Notes: generated from the sequence alone by a model not told the origin. A stretch of DNA of 64,000 nt from DASYQD01 sp963837455 (GCA_963837455.1 CAWINM010000001.1:496001-560000), one strand, 5' to 3'. Counted from the stretch's first letter, positions 17,745-26,535 are shown. A program made the numbers and translations.

Positions 17745-19244
17745 ATGTCCGATCGTGCGGAGGTGTCTCGGGTAGGGATTCACAGCCTCGTCGGCGCGGC
17801 GATCCTGGGGTTCGCCGGCCTGGTGGCCATGCCGGCGGTGTCCGGCGCGCAGTCAGGGCCGGCGGCGAAGGTCACCGCGACCTGCAGTGACGCCGAGCGC
17901 CTGCGCGCGCTCGAGCGGCAGGTGGAGGAGCTGCGGGCGCAGCTCGCGGCGCTGCGCGCGGCGCAGGCCGCGACGCCGGCAAGCGCAGGCGCGGCGCCGC
18001 CCACCGGCGCCACCGCACCGGCGCCCGACGTCGCCGAGCTGGCGCGCCGCATCGAGGTGCTGGCCGCCGAGGTCGAGCGGCTCGAGCTCGGCGAGGCGGC
18101 CGCGGCGCCGGCGGCGGAGCACGGCACCTACGGGCTCGGTCCGGCAGCCTCGAAGGTCTACCAAGGCGGCCACGGCGTCTCGCTCGGCGGCTACGGCGAG
18201 CTGCTCTACCAGCGCTTCGCCGGCACCGACCAGTCGGGGGAGCCTTCCGGGCAGACCGACCAGATCGACTTGCTGCGCGGCGTCGTCTACGTCGGCTACA
18301 AGTTCGACGACCACTTCCTCTTCAACTCCGAGATCGAGTTCGAGCACAGCGGCTCGAGCGACGCCCACGAGGAGGGGGAGGCCGGGCTCGAGTTCGCCTA
18401 CGTGGACTACCTTTCCCGGCCCGCCTTCAACGTGCGCGCGGGGCTCGTCCTGCTGCCGGTGGGCTTCCTCAACGAGCTGCACGAGCCGCCGGTGTTCCTC
18501 GGCGCGCGGCGCAACGACGTCGAGCAGGTGATCCTTCCCTCGACCTGGCGCTCGCCCGGCTTCGGGCTCTTCGGCGGCGGTGCCTCTTGGAGCTACCGCA
18601 CCTACGTCGTCAACGGGCTCGACGCCTCGCGCTTCACCGCCGATGGCGGGGTGAGCGAGTCGCGCGAGAGCCTGGCCGCCAAGGCGCGCGCCGAGGACTT
18701 CGCCTGGGTGGGGCGGCTCGACTACACCGGCACGCCAGGCCTCGTCGCCGGGGTCTCGGCGTATGGCGGGGACTCCGGTCAGGGGATGCTCGACGGCGAT
18801 GGGCGGACCCTCGACGCCAGGACCTCGATCCTCGAGGTCCACACCGAGTGGCGCTGGCGCGGCCTTCGCGTGCGCGCCCTCGCCGCGCGCGGCAGGATCG
18901 CGGACACCGCCCGCCTCAACGACGCCCTCGGGCTGGCGGGGGAGGAGGCGGTGGGCAGCGAGCAGCGCGGCGCCTACGTCGAGGCCGGGTACGACCTCCT
19001 CGCCGCCTGGCCGCACGGCAGTCAGTCGCTGACGCCGTTCCTGCGCGTCGAGTCGCTCGACAGCCAGCACCGGGTGGCCGACGGTTTCGCGCGCGACCCG
19101 GCGAACGATCGACGCATCCTGACGCTGGGCCTGCAGTACCAACCGATCGACCCGCTGGTCGTCAAGGTCGACTGGCAGCGGATGCGCAACGGGGCGCGCA
19201 CGGGGGTGAACCAGCTCAATGTGGCGCTGGGCTACCTGTTCTAG
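17745..19244 (+). CDS. Outer-membrane porin, OprO/OprP-like, with N-terminal coiled coil
   Basis: A 499-residue exported protein. A signal peptide (hydrophobic core AAILGFAGLVAMPAVSGAQ) is followed by a coiled coil (residues about 47-75, SDAERLRALERQVEELRAQL), a low-complexity linker and a second coil. From residue 145 on there are alternating amphipathic strands ending in the aromatic C-terminus VALGYLF, the usual OMP signal. FDDHFLFNSEIEFEHSG and FAYVDYLSRPAFNVRAGLVLLPVGFLN are characteristic of phosphate/polyphosphate-selective-like porins. The coil may span the periplasm or bind peptidoglycan. In this context it could admit a redox substrate to the flavin system. AGGAG precedes the ATG. 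Confidence 0.85.
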   Translation: MSDRAEVSRVGIHSLVGAAILGFAGLVAMPAVSGAQSGPAAKVTATCSDAERLRALERQVEELRAQLAALRAAQAATPASAGAAPPTGATAPAPDVAELARRIEVLAAEVERLELGEAAAAPAAEHGTYGLGPAASKVYQGGHGVSLGGYGELLYQRFAGTDQSGEPSGQTDQIDLLRGVVYVGYKFDDHFLFNSEIEFEHSGSSDAHEEGEAGLEFAYVDYLSRPAFNVRAGLVLLPVGFLNELHEPPVFLGARRNDVEQVILPSTWRSPGFGLFGGGASWSYRTYVVNGLDASRFTADGGVSESRESLAAKARAEDFAWVGRLDYTGTPGLVAGVSAYGGDSGQGMLDGDGRTLDARTSILEVHTEWRWRGLRVRALAARGRIADTARLNDALGLAGEEAVGSEQRGAYVEAGYDLLAAWPHGSQSLTPFLRVESLDSQHRVADGFARDPANDRRILTLGLQYQPIDPLVVKVDWQRMRNGARTGVNQLNVALGYLF

Positions 19245-19923
19245 ACACTCCCGGCCCGGCCCGGCCGGGAGCGCCGGCGCGCACCGTCCATCCGGGCGCG
19301 CCCACGCGGCCGCCCTGGCGGTGCTCGCCTCCGTGGCCCTCGGTCCGCCGGCCTCGGCGCGGGTCCTGCTGCGCGCCGAGGAAGCGCTCCGTCTCGCCTT
19401 CCCGGGCTGCGAGGTGGAGCGCGCCAGCGTCTTCCTCACCGAGGCGCAGCTCGCGCGGGCCCGCGAGCTCGCCGGCGAGCCGGTACGCAGCGCCCTGGTG
19501 CCGCTCTACCGCGCGCGCTGCGGCGGCAAGCCCGGCGGCACGGCCTACGTCGACGTCCACACCGTGCGCACCTTGCGGGAGACGCTCCTCGTGATCCTCG
19601 ACACCGGTGGCCGCGTCGCTCGCGTCGAGGTGCTGGCCTTCGACGAGCCGGCCGACTACCTTCCCCGTGCGCCGTGGTACGCGCGGTTCGAGGGCCGCAG
19701 CCTCGATGCCGAGCTGCGCCTCGCACGCGGCATCCCGCCGGTCACCGGCGCCTCGCTGACGGCGCGCGCCACCACCGCGGCCGTGCGGCGGGTGCTCGCC
19801 ATCCACCAGGCGATCGCCGAGACGACGGCGCCGGCGCCGCAGGCATCGCCCGCTCCGCGAGGGCAGGCCGGCCCACCACCGCCACCCCCACCCCGGTCCG
19901 GCAACGGCGGGCGCACCCGGTGA
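19219..19923 (+). CDS. Secreted FMN-binding-domain protein (flavinylation substrate)
   Basis: A 234-residue protein with a signal peptide (AALAVLASVALGPPASA, ends near residue 48) and an FMN_bind domain as in RnfG/NqrC. The sequence TGASLT at 176-181 corresponds to the (S/T)GA(S/T)xT flavinylation signature, in which ApbE attaches FMN by a phosphoester bond. CGG near residue 101-103 and the LLVILDTGGRVARVEVL strand are also typical. The C-terminal 35 residues are Pro/Gly-rich and disordered. It starts inside the porin gene by this choice of ATG and its stop overlaps the next start (GTGA). It should carry electrons on the periplasmic side. Confidence 0.85.
   Translation: MWRWATCSRHSRPGPAGSAGAHRPSGRAHAAALAVLASVALGPPASARVLLRAEEALRLAFPGCEVERASVFLTEAQLARARELAGEPVRSALVPLYRARCGGKPGGTAYVDVHTVRTLRETLLVILDTGGRVARVEVLAFDEPADYLPRAPWYARFEGRSLDAELRLARGIPPVTGASLTARATTAAVRRVLAIHQAIAETTAPAPQASPAPRGQAGPPPPPPPRSGNGGRTR
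19248..19271 (+). other. GC-rich inverted repeat just after the porin stop
   Basis: CTCCCGGC (19248-19255) and GCCGGGAG (19264-19271) form a perfect 8-bp stem with an 8-nt loop, 4 bases after the porin stop codon. No T tract follows, so it is not a classical terminator. It lies within the 5' coding part of the FMN-binding gene as annotated, and could lower downstream expression or protect the porin mRNA 3' end. Confidence 0.45.
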
Positions 19924-20402
19924 GGCGCTGGGAGGCCTGGTCGGTCCACGTCTCGACCCTGCTGGTGGGGAGCAGCGGCGTCGTCTACGCCTGCATCCGC
20001 TACCTGCTGCCGCCCGCCGATCCCTACTCGAGGGTGGCCAGCCCCCTGCAGCCGCGGGTACAGCACCTGCACGTGCTGGCGGCGCCGTTGCTCGTCTTCG
20101 CGATCGGCCTCATCTGGCGGCATCACGCCTGGAGCCACTGGCGCACGGGCGGGCGGGAACGACGCTCGAGCGGCCTCAACCTGCTGGCGGCCGTTGCCCC
20201 GATGGTGGCCTCCGGCTACCTGCTGCAGACCTCCGTGAGCGAGGGGTGGCGCCAGGCGTGGGTCGTCGTCCACCTCCTCGCCTCGGCGCTCTTCCTCGCC
20301 GGCTACGCCGGTCACCTGGTGGCGGCCTGGGCCGGTCGGCGGCGACGCCGTGCGAGCGAACGCCGCGCCGCTCCTGCAGGGGTCCCGGCCGGCGCCCATT
20401 GA
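19920..20402 (+). CDS. His-rich four-helix membrane protein, cytochrome b-like (DUF4405-type)
   Basis: A 160-residue membrane protein with four hydrophobic segments at about 11-30, 52-67, 86-103 and 112-136. His residues lie at helix ends or inside helices: His10, His49, His51, His68-69, His73, His118 and His132. This is the pattern of small membrane b-type cytochromes that bind heme through paired helices, as in DUF4405-like proteins. GTG at 19920 overlaps the stop of the FMN-binding gene (GTGA), so the two are probably translated together. The likely role is to pass electrons from the membrane to the periplasmic FMN protein. The C-terminus is Arg-rich and cytoplasmic. Confidence 0.75.
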   Translation: MRRWEAWSVHVSTLLVGSSGVVYACIRYLLPPADPYSRVASPLQPRVQHLHVLAAPLLVFAIGLIWRHHAWSHWRTGGRERRSSGLNLLAAVAPMVASGYLLQTSVSEGWRQAWVVVHLLASALFLAGYAGHLVAAWAGRRRRRASERRAAPAGVPAGAH

Positions 20403-20455
20403 GCTCGAAGGCGCCGCGGCGCTAACATCTTGCTGCCGGCCGCGGGCCGGACCTC

Positions 20456-22387
20456 ATGCAGACGGTCACGCCCGAGCCGATCCGCTACACGCTCACCTTC
20501 CCGGCCCCCGAAACCCACTACGTCGAGATCGACGTCTCGCTACCCACCGGTGGGCAGCCCGTGCTGGAGCTGTTCCAGCCGGTGTGGACGCCGGGGTCGT
20601 ACAGGATTCGCGACTACCCGCGCCACGTCGAGGGCCTGCGTGCCGAGAGCACCGGGGGCAACCTCCTGCCGCTCGAGAAGCTGCGCAAGAACCACTGGCG
20701 TCTCACCACCTGGGGAGCGCCTCGCGTCCACCTGCTCTATCGCGTCTACGCCCGCGAGCTCACGGTGCGCACCAACTTCGTCGACCGCGACTTCGCGCTG
20801 CTCAACGGTGCCGCGACCTTCCTCACCCTCGCGGAGCCGGGGCCCCGCCCGCACGAGGTGGCGGTGGTGATCCCCTCGCGCTGGCGCGACGTCCACACCG
20901 CGCTGCCGGCCTCCGCGCAGGGCGGTCCCCACCTCTTCTGCGCCCCGGACTTCGACGCCCTGGTCGACGCACCCATCTACTGCGGCTCCCCGGCGGTCTA
21001 CGGCTTCGAGGTCGAGGGAGTGCCCCACCTGCTGGTCAACGAGGGGGAGGACGGAGTGTGGAACGGCCCGCGCTCGGCGGCCGACGTCGAGCGCCTGGTC
21101 CACGCCGCCTGCCGCCTTTGGGGCGCGCTTCCCTATCGCCACTTCCTCTTCCTCAACCTGCTCACCGGCGGCAGCGGCGGCCTCGAGCACCGGGACTCGA
21201 CGGTGCTGATGGCGAGCCGCTGGAAGTCGCGGCGGCGCGAGAGCTACCTCGAGTGGCTGGGGCTCGTCGCCCACGAGCACTTCCACGCCTGGAACGTGAA
21301 GCGCCTGCGCCCGGCAGAGCTGGGCCCCTTCGACTACGACGGGGAGACCTACACCCGCAGCCTGTGGGTGGCCGAAGGGATCACTTCCTACTACGACGAC
21401 CTGCAGGTGCATCGCGCCGGCCTCTCCAGCCGTGACGAGTACCTGCGCGACCTCTCGAAGACCCTACGTGCCGCGCTGCGCACCCCGGGAAGGCGCGTGC
21501 AGACCCTCGAGGCCGCCTCCTTCGACACCTGGATCAAGTACTACCAGCCCGACGAGAACACCCCCAACAGCGCCATCAGCTACTACACCAAGGGCGCCGC
21601 GGTGGCCTTCCTGCTCGACGCCCACATCCGCCGCGCCAGCAGCGGCGCGCGAAGCCTCGACGACGTCCTGCGCCAGGCCTGGGCTCGCTTCTCCGGCGAG
21701 CGCGGCTTCACTGGCGAGGAGATCGAGGCGCTCGCCGGCGAGGTGGCGGGCGAGGACCTGACGGCGTTCTTCGAGCGGGCGCTGCGCAGCACTGAGGACC
21801 TCGACCTCGCCCCGGCGCTCGAGTGGCTGGGGCTGCGCGTCGTCGACGACGCCGCAGCGGCGGCGCCGCTGCCCGCCGACGCCGAGGCCGAGGGCAGGGT
21901 CGCGGCGCCCGGGCCGAGCCCGCCGCCGGCGCACGCGGTCGAGGCGGCGTCAGCGGCGGGGGCGACGGCGCCTCCAGGGGGCGAGGCCGATGCCACAACC
22001 CCAGCGGCGCTGCCACCCGCACTGCCCGCGGCCGGCGTGCCGCCGGCCGAGAAGCCCGGCTGGCTCGGAGCGGCGACGCGGCTCGACAGCGGCCGGCTGC
22101 TGGTGACCGAAGTGCGACGCGGCACCCCGGCTTTCGATGGCGGCCTCTCGGTCGACGACGAGCTGCTGGCGATCGACGACTTCCGGGTGCCGCCCGACCG
22201 CCTCGGCGAGCGCCTCGGACACTACCGGCCGGGGGATCACGTCAACCTGCTGGTCGCTCGCCGCGAGCGCCTGTTGCGCCTCGAGGTGGCACTGGGAGAG
22301 GACCCCGGCGAGAGCTGGCGCCTCGCCGCCGATCCGCGCGCCACCACCGAGCAGCGGGCGCGACTGGCGGCGTGGCTCGCCGGATAG
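20456..22387 (+). CDS. M61 family metallopeptidase with PDZ domain
   Basis: A 643-residue peptidase of the M61 glycyl-aminopeptidase family. The N-terminal beta domain (residues 1-170) contains PVWTPGSYRIRDYPRHVEG and YRVYARELTVRTNFVDRD, which are family hallmarks. The zinc site HEHFHAWN is at 273-280, and the downstream Glu in LWVAEGITSYYDDL supplies the third ligand. After residue 470 a low-complexity Pro/Ala linker leads to a PDZ domain (LLVTEVRRGTPAFDGGLSVDDELLAI). There is no signal peptide, so the enzyme may be cytoplasmic. TAACAT at 20423-20428 is a possible -10 sequence 27 nt before the ATG. Confidence 0.92.
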   Translation: MQTVTPEPIRYTLTFPAPETHYVEIDVSLPTGGQPVLELFQPVWTPGSYRIRDYPRHVEGLRAESTGGNLLPLEKLRKNHWRLTTWGAPRVHLLYRVYARELTVRTNFVDRDFALLNGAATFLTLAEPGPRPHEVAVVIPSRWRDVHTALPASAQGGPHLFCAPDFDALVDAPIYCGSPAVYGFEVEGVPHLLVNEGEDGVWNGPRSAADVERLVHAACRLWGALPYRHFLFLNLLTGGSGGLEHRDSTVLMASRWKSRRRESYLEWLGLVAHEHFHAWNVKRLRPAELGPFDYDGETYTRSLWVAEGITSYYDDLQVHRAGLSSRDEYLRDLSKTLRAALRTPGRRVQTLEAASFDTWIKYYQPDENTPNSAISYYTKGAAVAFLLDAHIRRASSGARSLDDVLRQAWARFSGERGFTGEEIEALAGEVAGEDLTAFFERALRSTEDLDLAPALEWLGLRVVDDAAAAAPLPADAEAEGRVAAPGPSPPPAHAVEAASAAGATAPPGGEADATTPAALPPALPAAGVPPAEKPGWLGAATRLDSGRLLVTEVRRGTPAFDGGLSVDDELLAIDDFRVPPDRLGERLGHYRPGDHVNLLVARRERLLRLEVALGEDPGESWRLAADPRATTEQRARLAAWLAG

Positions 22388-22418
22388 TCCCGCAGGCCCT
22401 GCGGACACTCGTGCCCTG

Positions 22419-23978
22419 CTACCGCTTCTTCGCGGGCAGGTCCTTGAGCGCCTCGATCGGCCGGCGATCGGGCGCCATCAGGCGGATGGCGCGGCGCAAG
22501 CTCTCCTCGGCCTCGGTCAGCCGGCCCGCCTGCCCCTGAATGACGCCCATGTAGTACCACGCGAGCCCGCAGCGCGGGTCGATGCGGACCGCCTCCTCGA
22601 GCTCCTCGAGCGGCTTGGCGGCGTCCTCGCTGACGTCGAAGCGGCACCTCGCGCTCTCGGCGCGATAGATCGGGTTCTGGGCGTCGAGGTCGGCGGCATA
22701 CTGCAGCAGCTCGAGGGCCTTCTTGTCGTTGCCGGCGGCGCGCAGCTCCATCCCCTTCCTGAACTGCGCCTCGGGGTCGAGCAGGTCGGTCTGGATCCCC
22801 GTACCCCGCGGCTGGTTGGCCCGCTGCGCCAGAGCCAGCTGGCGGCGGTGCACCAGCATCGCCCGCCGCTCGCCGTCCCGTAGCTCGGCGTAGGCCTCGC
22901 TGCCAGCGAGAAAGAGGGCGCGCGCCTTCTCCAGCAGGTCCGGGGGCACCAGCCCCGCCAGCGGCCAGGGAGCGTAGGCCTCGGCGAAGCGCACCCAGGC
23001 GTTCTCGATCTCGGTGCTGCCCGAGCTCTCCGGCACCGCCAGCAGATCGAAGGCGTCGCGGCGCCGGTAGGAGAGGTAGCCCTGGAGGATGCGGTTGCAG
23101 GTGCGCTCGAGCTCCGGATCCGCGAGCTCCGCGGCCCGCTCGACCGCGCGCGTCGTGTGCTCGTCCGACGCCGCCCGCACTGGAAGCGCCGCGGCCGCGG
23201 GCGGTGACCGCCGCCGGCCGGCAGTCGCCCGGCTCGCCGGCGCCACCAGCTCGAGCAGCGACAGCGCGTAAACGACGCGACCGAGGTCGTTGGCGTCGAG
23301 CTGCGGCAGGCGCAACGCCAGCTCGTCCATGCGCAACGGCTTCTCGTGCAACGCCGCGAGCAGCTCGGCGGCCGAGCCCGGCAGCTGCAGGTCCTCCTCC
23401 GCCACCACCGTCGACGCGCGCACCGCCACCGGCTCGGTGAGGAACGGCCGGATGCCGCGGGTCACCTCCTCGAGCGGAGTGAGCTTGAGCACGCCGGTGA
23501 GGATCAGCTGCGGCACCTTGACCTTGAGCGTGGAGTCGACGTCGCTCGCCTGGCTCGACATCCGGAAGGTGCCCTCCCGCCAGGTGAAGCCGTCGAGCAG
23601 CTTGCGGGCGAGACACTGCTGAAGCAACTTGTAGAGCTCGGCGGCGTCGAGCTTCTGGTGCTCGAGCAGCACCTCCCCGATCGGCACCTCGCGAGAGAGC
23701 GACTCGGCGAGCGCCACCCGCAGCTCCTCGTCGTCGAGCTTGCCGACGGCCACCAGGAAGCGGCTAAAGGTCTCGTGCACCAGGTTCGAGCGGCTGTCGA
23801 CGGGCACGCCGCCGGCGAAGAAGATCCGCTTCTCGATCGGCTTGCGGTGCAGCTCGAGCACGGCGGTGCGGCGAGAGCGCGAGAGCGCAAGAAGCAGTGT
23901 CGCGTAGGGGACTTCCGCGAGCTCCCCCTCGGAGAGGAGCGCTATCTGCTCCCACTTGTCGGCGGCAGGCATCGGCAT
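22419..23978 (-). CDS. DUF4388 / TPR protein
   Basis: A 519-residue soluble protein. The N-terminal region (SEGELAEVPYATLLLALSRSRRTAVLEL and KRIFFAGGVPVDSRSN) is a PatA-like DUF4388 domain of the kind found in two-component and motility-related proteins of Acidobacteriota and Myxococcota. It continues with a helical domain (FSRFLVAVGKLDDEEL, LLQQCLARKLLDGFTW). The middle contains a J-domain-like stretch (ILQGYLSYRRRDAFDLLAV) but without the HPD motif. TPR-like repeats occupy residues about 410-510 (FRKGMELRAAGNDKKALELLQ). It is likely a scaffold or regulatory partner. TACAAT at 24010-24005 on this strand is a plausible -10 sequence 26 nt upstream of the ATG. Confidence 0.82.
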   Translation of the reverse strand: MPMPAADKWEQIALLSEGELAEVPYATLLLALSRSRRTAVLELHRKPIEKRIFFAGGVPVDSRSNLVHETFSRFLVAVGKLDDEELRVALAESLSREVPIGEVLLEHQKLDAAELYKLLQQCLARKLLDGFTWREGTFRMSSQASDVDSTLKVKVPQLILTGVLKLTPLEEVTRGIRPFLTEPVAVRASTVVAEEDLQLPGSAAELLAALHEKPLRMDELALRLPQLDANDLGRVVYALSLLELVAPASRATAGRRRSPPAAAALPVRAASDEHTTRAVERAAELADPELERTCNRILQGYLSYRRRDAFDLLAVPESSGSTEIENAWVRFAEAYAPWPLAGLVPPDLLEKARALFLAGSEAYAELRDGERRAMLVHRRQLALAQRANQPRGTGIQTDLLDPEAQFRKGMELRAAGNDKKALELLQYAADLDAQNPIYRAESARCRFDVSEDAAKPLEELEEAVRIDPRCGLAWYYMGVIQGQAGRLTEAEESLRRAIRLMAPDRRPIEALKDLPAKKR

Positions 23979-24046
23979 GGCGGTGGTGCGAACGCGACTG
24001 CGGAATTGTAGCCTGCCGACCGCGGGGCCGGGATAGCCTGCTGGGG

Positions 24047-25045
24047 ATGCCGCGTCTCAAGGCCGCTCCGGAGGACTTCGTCGTCGAGGAGCTGCCGCTC
24101 TTCGCGCCGAGCGGCGCCGGCGAGCACATCTGGGTGGAGGTGGAGAAGCGGCTGCGTACCACCGAGGAGGTGGCGCGCGAGCTGGCGGCGGCGGCGGGCG
24201 TCGACCCCGGCCAGGTCGGCTGGGCGGGGCGCAAGGACCGCGAGGCGGTGGCGCGCCAGTGGCTCTCTGTCCCCGGCCTGGCGCCGGGACGCGCCGCCGC
24301 CCTCGGCGGCGACGGCTGGCGCGTGTTGCAGGCCGCCCGGCACGGCGAGCGGCTCCGTCTCGGCGAGCTCGCCGGCAACCGCTTCCGTTTGCGGCTGCGC
24401 GACGTCGACGCCACGGCTGCGGCCGCGGCGGCAAGGCAGCTGGCGAACCTCGCCAGCCACGGCATGCCCAACGCCTTCGGCGCCCAGCGCTACGGCCACG
24501 ACGGCGGCAACGCCGAGCGCGGCGCCCGCCTGCTGCGCGGCGAGCCGGTCGCCGGCGGCCGCCGCGACCAGCGGCTGTACCTCTCCGCCCTGCAGTCGGC
24601 GGTCTTTGACCGCGTGCTCCGCGACCGTCCGGCGCTTCCCCACCAACCACTCGCTGGCGACCTCGCACTGGTCCACGCGAGCGGTGCGCTGCTGCTGGTC
24701 GGGTCGCCGGCGCTGCCGGCGGGGCCGCCGCTGGACGAGCGCGCCGCGCGCTTCGAGCTCAGCCCCACCGGCCCGCTCGTCGGCCACAAGATGCGCGTGC
24801 CGCGCGGCGAGGCGCTGGTGCGCGAGCGCGCCGCCGCTGCCGCTCTCGGCGTGCCCTGGGTGCCCGACCTGCCGCGGCTGCGCGGCCACCTCCTCCCGGG
24901 CGGGCGCCGCCCCCTGCGGGTACCGGTCGCCGAGGCCTCGCAGCACCGCCACGAGGACGACACCCTCGAGCTCACCTTCGTGCTGCCGCCGGGCAGCTAC
25001 GCGACGGTGCTCGTGGCGGCGCTGTTCCCCGACGTCACGGGCTGA
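24047..25045 (+). CDS. truD: tRNA pseudouridine(13) synthase TruD
   Basis: A 332-residue TruD, which isomerises U13 of tRNA to pseudouridine. The sequence starts with EDFVVEE, the typical N-terminal segment, and carries the catalytic motif GRKDREA with Asp64. NAFGAQRYG around residues 145-153 matches the NxFGxQRFG motif. The C-terminal part contains the TRUD insertion region and ends in VLPPGSYATVLVAAL, as in the family. TAGCCT at 24034-24039 lies 7 nt upstream of the ATG and no Shine-Dalgarno sequence is present, so the mRNA may be leaderless. It diverges from the DUF4388 gene. Confidence 0.93.
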   Translation: MPRLKAAPEDFVVEELPLFAPSGAGEHIWVEVEKRLRTTEEVARELAAAAGVDPGQVGWAGRKDREAVARQWLSVPGLAPGRAAALGGDGWRVLQAARHGERLRLGELAGNRFRLRLRDVDATAAAAAARQLANLASHGMPNAFGAQRYGHDGGNAERGARLLRGEPVAGGRRDQRLYLSALQSAVFDRVLRDRPALPHQPLAGDLALVHASGALLLVGSPALPAGPPLDERAARFELSPTGPLVGHKMRVPRGEALVRERAAAAALGVPWVPDLPRLRGHLLPGGRRPLRVPVAEASQHRHEDDTLELTFVLPPGSYATVLVAALFPDVTG

Positions 25046-25051
25046 GCGACG

Positions 25052-26416
25052 TCACCGGCTGGGCGTGTGCCCCGGCATGGGAGCGGAGTCGCGTCGATGA
25101 CCCCCCTCGGCGCGAGCCCCGTGTCCCTCCTCCTGCGCCAGCGCCCAGTCGAGCAGCGAGGCAGCGCCCGTCTGCCGCTGGAGCGCGCGGGCGGCGGCGC
25201 CGAAGCGGTCCTGGGCGCGCCGGCGCAGGCGGCGCAGGGCGCGCAGCGAGAGCGGCCAACGGCGGCTCAGCTGGCGCCGGAAGGCGCGGCTGAATCGGCG
25301 CGGCTGCTCGGCGATGGCGCCGACGAGAAGCATCAGACAGTTGCGGCGGATGAGGTCCTTGCGTTCGCTGCTCGTCGCCCCGGCGAGCAACCGCGTGGTG
25401 TCGAGCACCTCGTCGATGAAGCGCGCCAAGCGTGCCGTCGGGACGTCGAGCGGTCCGCGGCCGGCGGCGCGGGTGAAGAGCGTGTGGTGCCCGGCGGCGA
25501 GGTCCCGCTCGACGTCCTGCAGGTCGTCGAGCAGCTGCAGGAAGACACCGTAGCCGAAGGCGAAGTGCTCCTCATCGTCGCTCGCCCCTGCCGCCACCAG
25601 GTAGAGGTCGGCGAGCACCGAGGTGCCGCCCTTCTCGCAGCTGATCTCCAGAAGGTCGTCGTCGACGAGGACGCTTCCGTCCTGCTGCTGCAGGCTCCGC
25701 ACCTGCGCGCCGTGGATCGCCAGCAGGCTCTCGTGCACGTCGGGATGGAGACGCCGCGGCAGCTCCCCCTCAATGCGCTCGACGAGGCGAAAGACCGCCT
25801 CCTCGAGACCGTTGGCGGGGCGCTCCGGCAGGCCGGCGAGCCGGCGGCCGAAGCGGCCGACGAACTCGCGCTTGGCCCCATCCGGCAGCCGCGGGTCGTC
25901 GAGGAGGTTGTCGGTGAGCGGGTAGAGCATGCTGTAGGCGAAGAGCCCGTCGCCCACCGTCACCGGCCGCTCGAGGACGAGCTGCAGGCTGTTGCCGATC
26001 CAGACGTTGCGCAGCGCCTGCCAGGAGTCTTCCGGCGGCAGCGCGGGGGCGAAGCTGTGCGCCGCGCGTGCGAAGGCCTTGGAGGCGGCGAAGAAGTCCT
26101 CGGCGAACAGCAGGCGGCGATAGCCGGCGGGCCAGCGCAAGCGCGCCTCGCCGAAGCCCTGCAGGCGCTCGCGGACGCTCTGCCGCCAGGCGGCTTGCTG
26201 GCTCCCATCGCCGGCGAGCTGCGCCGCCTCCCCGGCCAGCGAGTCGATCAACCCCGCTGCCGCACGCGCGGTCGAGATCTGCCGCCAGCGCCCCGTCGGA
26301 GGACCGAGCGCCGGCAGGATGGCGGGTGTGGCGAGCCAGCGCGCGGCGTGCTCGTCGCGGAGCGTGGCGACGCGCGTGTGGAGGTCGGCGGTGACGGAGA
26401 GCGGAGCGGCGGCCAT
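25052..26416 (-). CDS. Class I terpenoid synthase-fold protein, function unknown
   Basis: A 454-residue all-helical protein. Two acidic motifs resemble the metal-binding motifs of isoprenoid synthases: DNLLDD at 169-174 and DDLQD at 297-301, separated by about 125 residues. Between them is a KGGTS stretch at 262-266. These are the expected places for the diphosphate- and Mg-binding motifs of a trans-prenyltransferase or terpene cyclase. The whole protein is longer than polyprenyl synthases and its N- and C-termini are not recognised. The C-terminal Arg-rich tail is basic. It overlaps no other gene and converges with truD, 6 bases away. Substrate and product are unknown. Confidence 0.7.
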   Translation of the reverse strand: MAAAPLSVTADLHTRVATLRDEHAARWLATPAILPALGPPTGRWRQISTARAAAGLIDSLAGEAAQLAGDGSQQAAWRQSVRERLQGFGEARLRWPAGYRRLLFAEDFFAASKAFARAAHSFAPALPPEDSWQALRNVWIGNSLQLVLERPVTVGDGLFAYSMLYPLTDNLLDDPRLPDGAKREFVGRFGRRLAGLPERPANGLEEAVFRLVERIEGELPRRLHPDVHESLLAIHGAQVRSLQQQDGSVLVDDDLLEISCEKGGTSVLADLYLVAAGASDDEEHFAFGYGVFLQLLDDLQDVERDLAAGHHTLFTRAAGRGPLDVPTARLARFIDEVLDTTRLLAGATSSERKDLIRRNCLMLLVGAIAEQPRRFSRAFRRQLSRRWPLSLRALRRLRRRAQDRFGAAARALQRQTGAASLLDWALAQEEGHGARAEGGHRRDSAPMPGHTPSR

Positions 26417-26535
26417 GAGCGTCCCCTAAGGCTCTACGAGAGACGCGCCTCAGGAGTTCCCACCCCTCGCCAGGCGGTCCGCCCACCGGCGCCGCCGGCA
26501 GGATGCCCGCCCGTGGTGCCCCACGCAGGCCGCCG

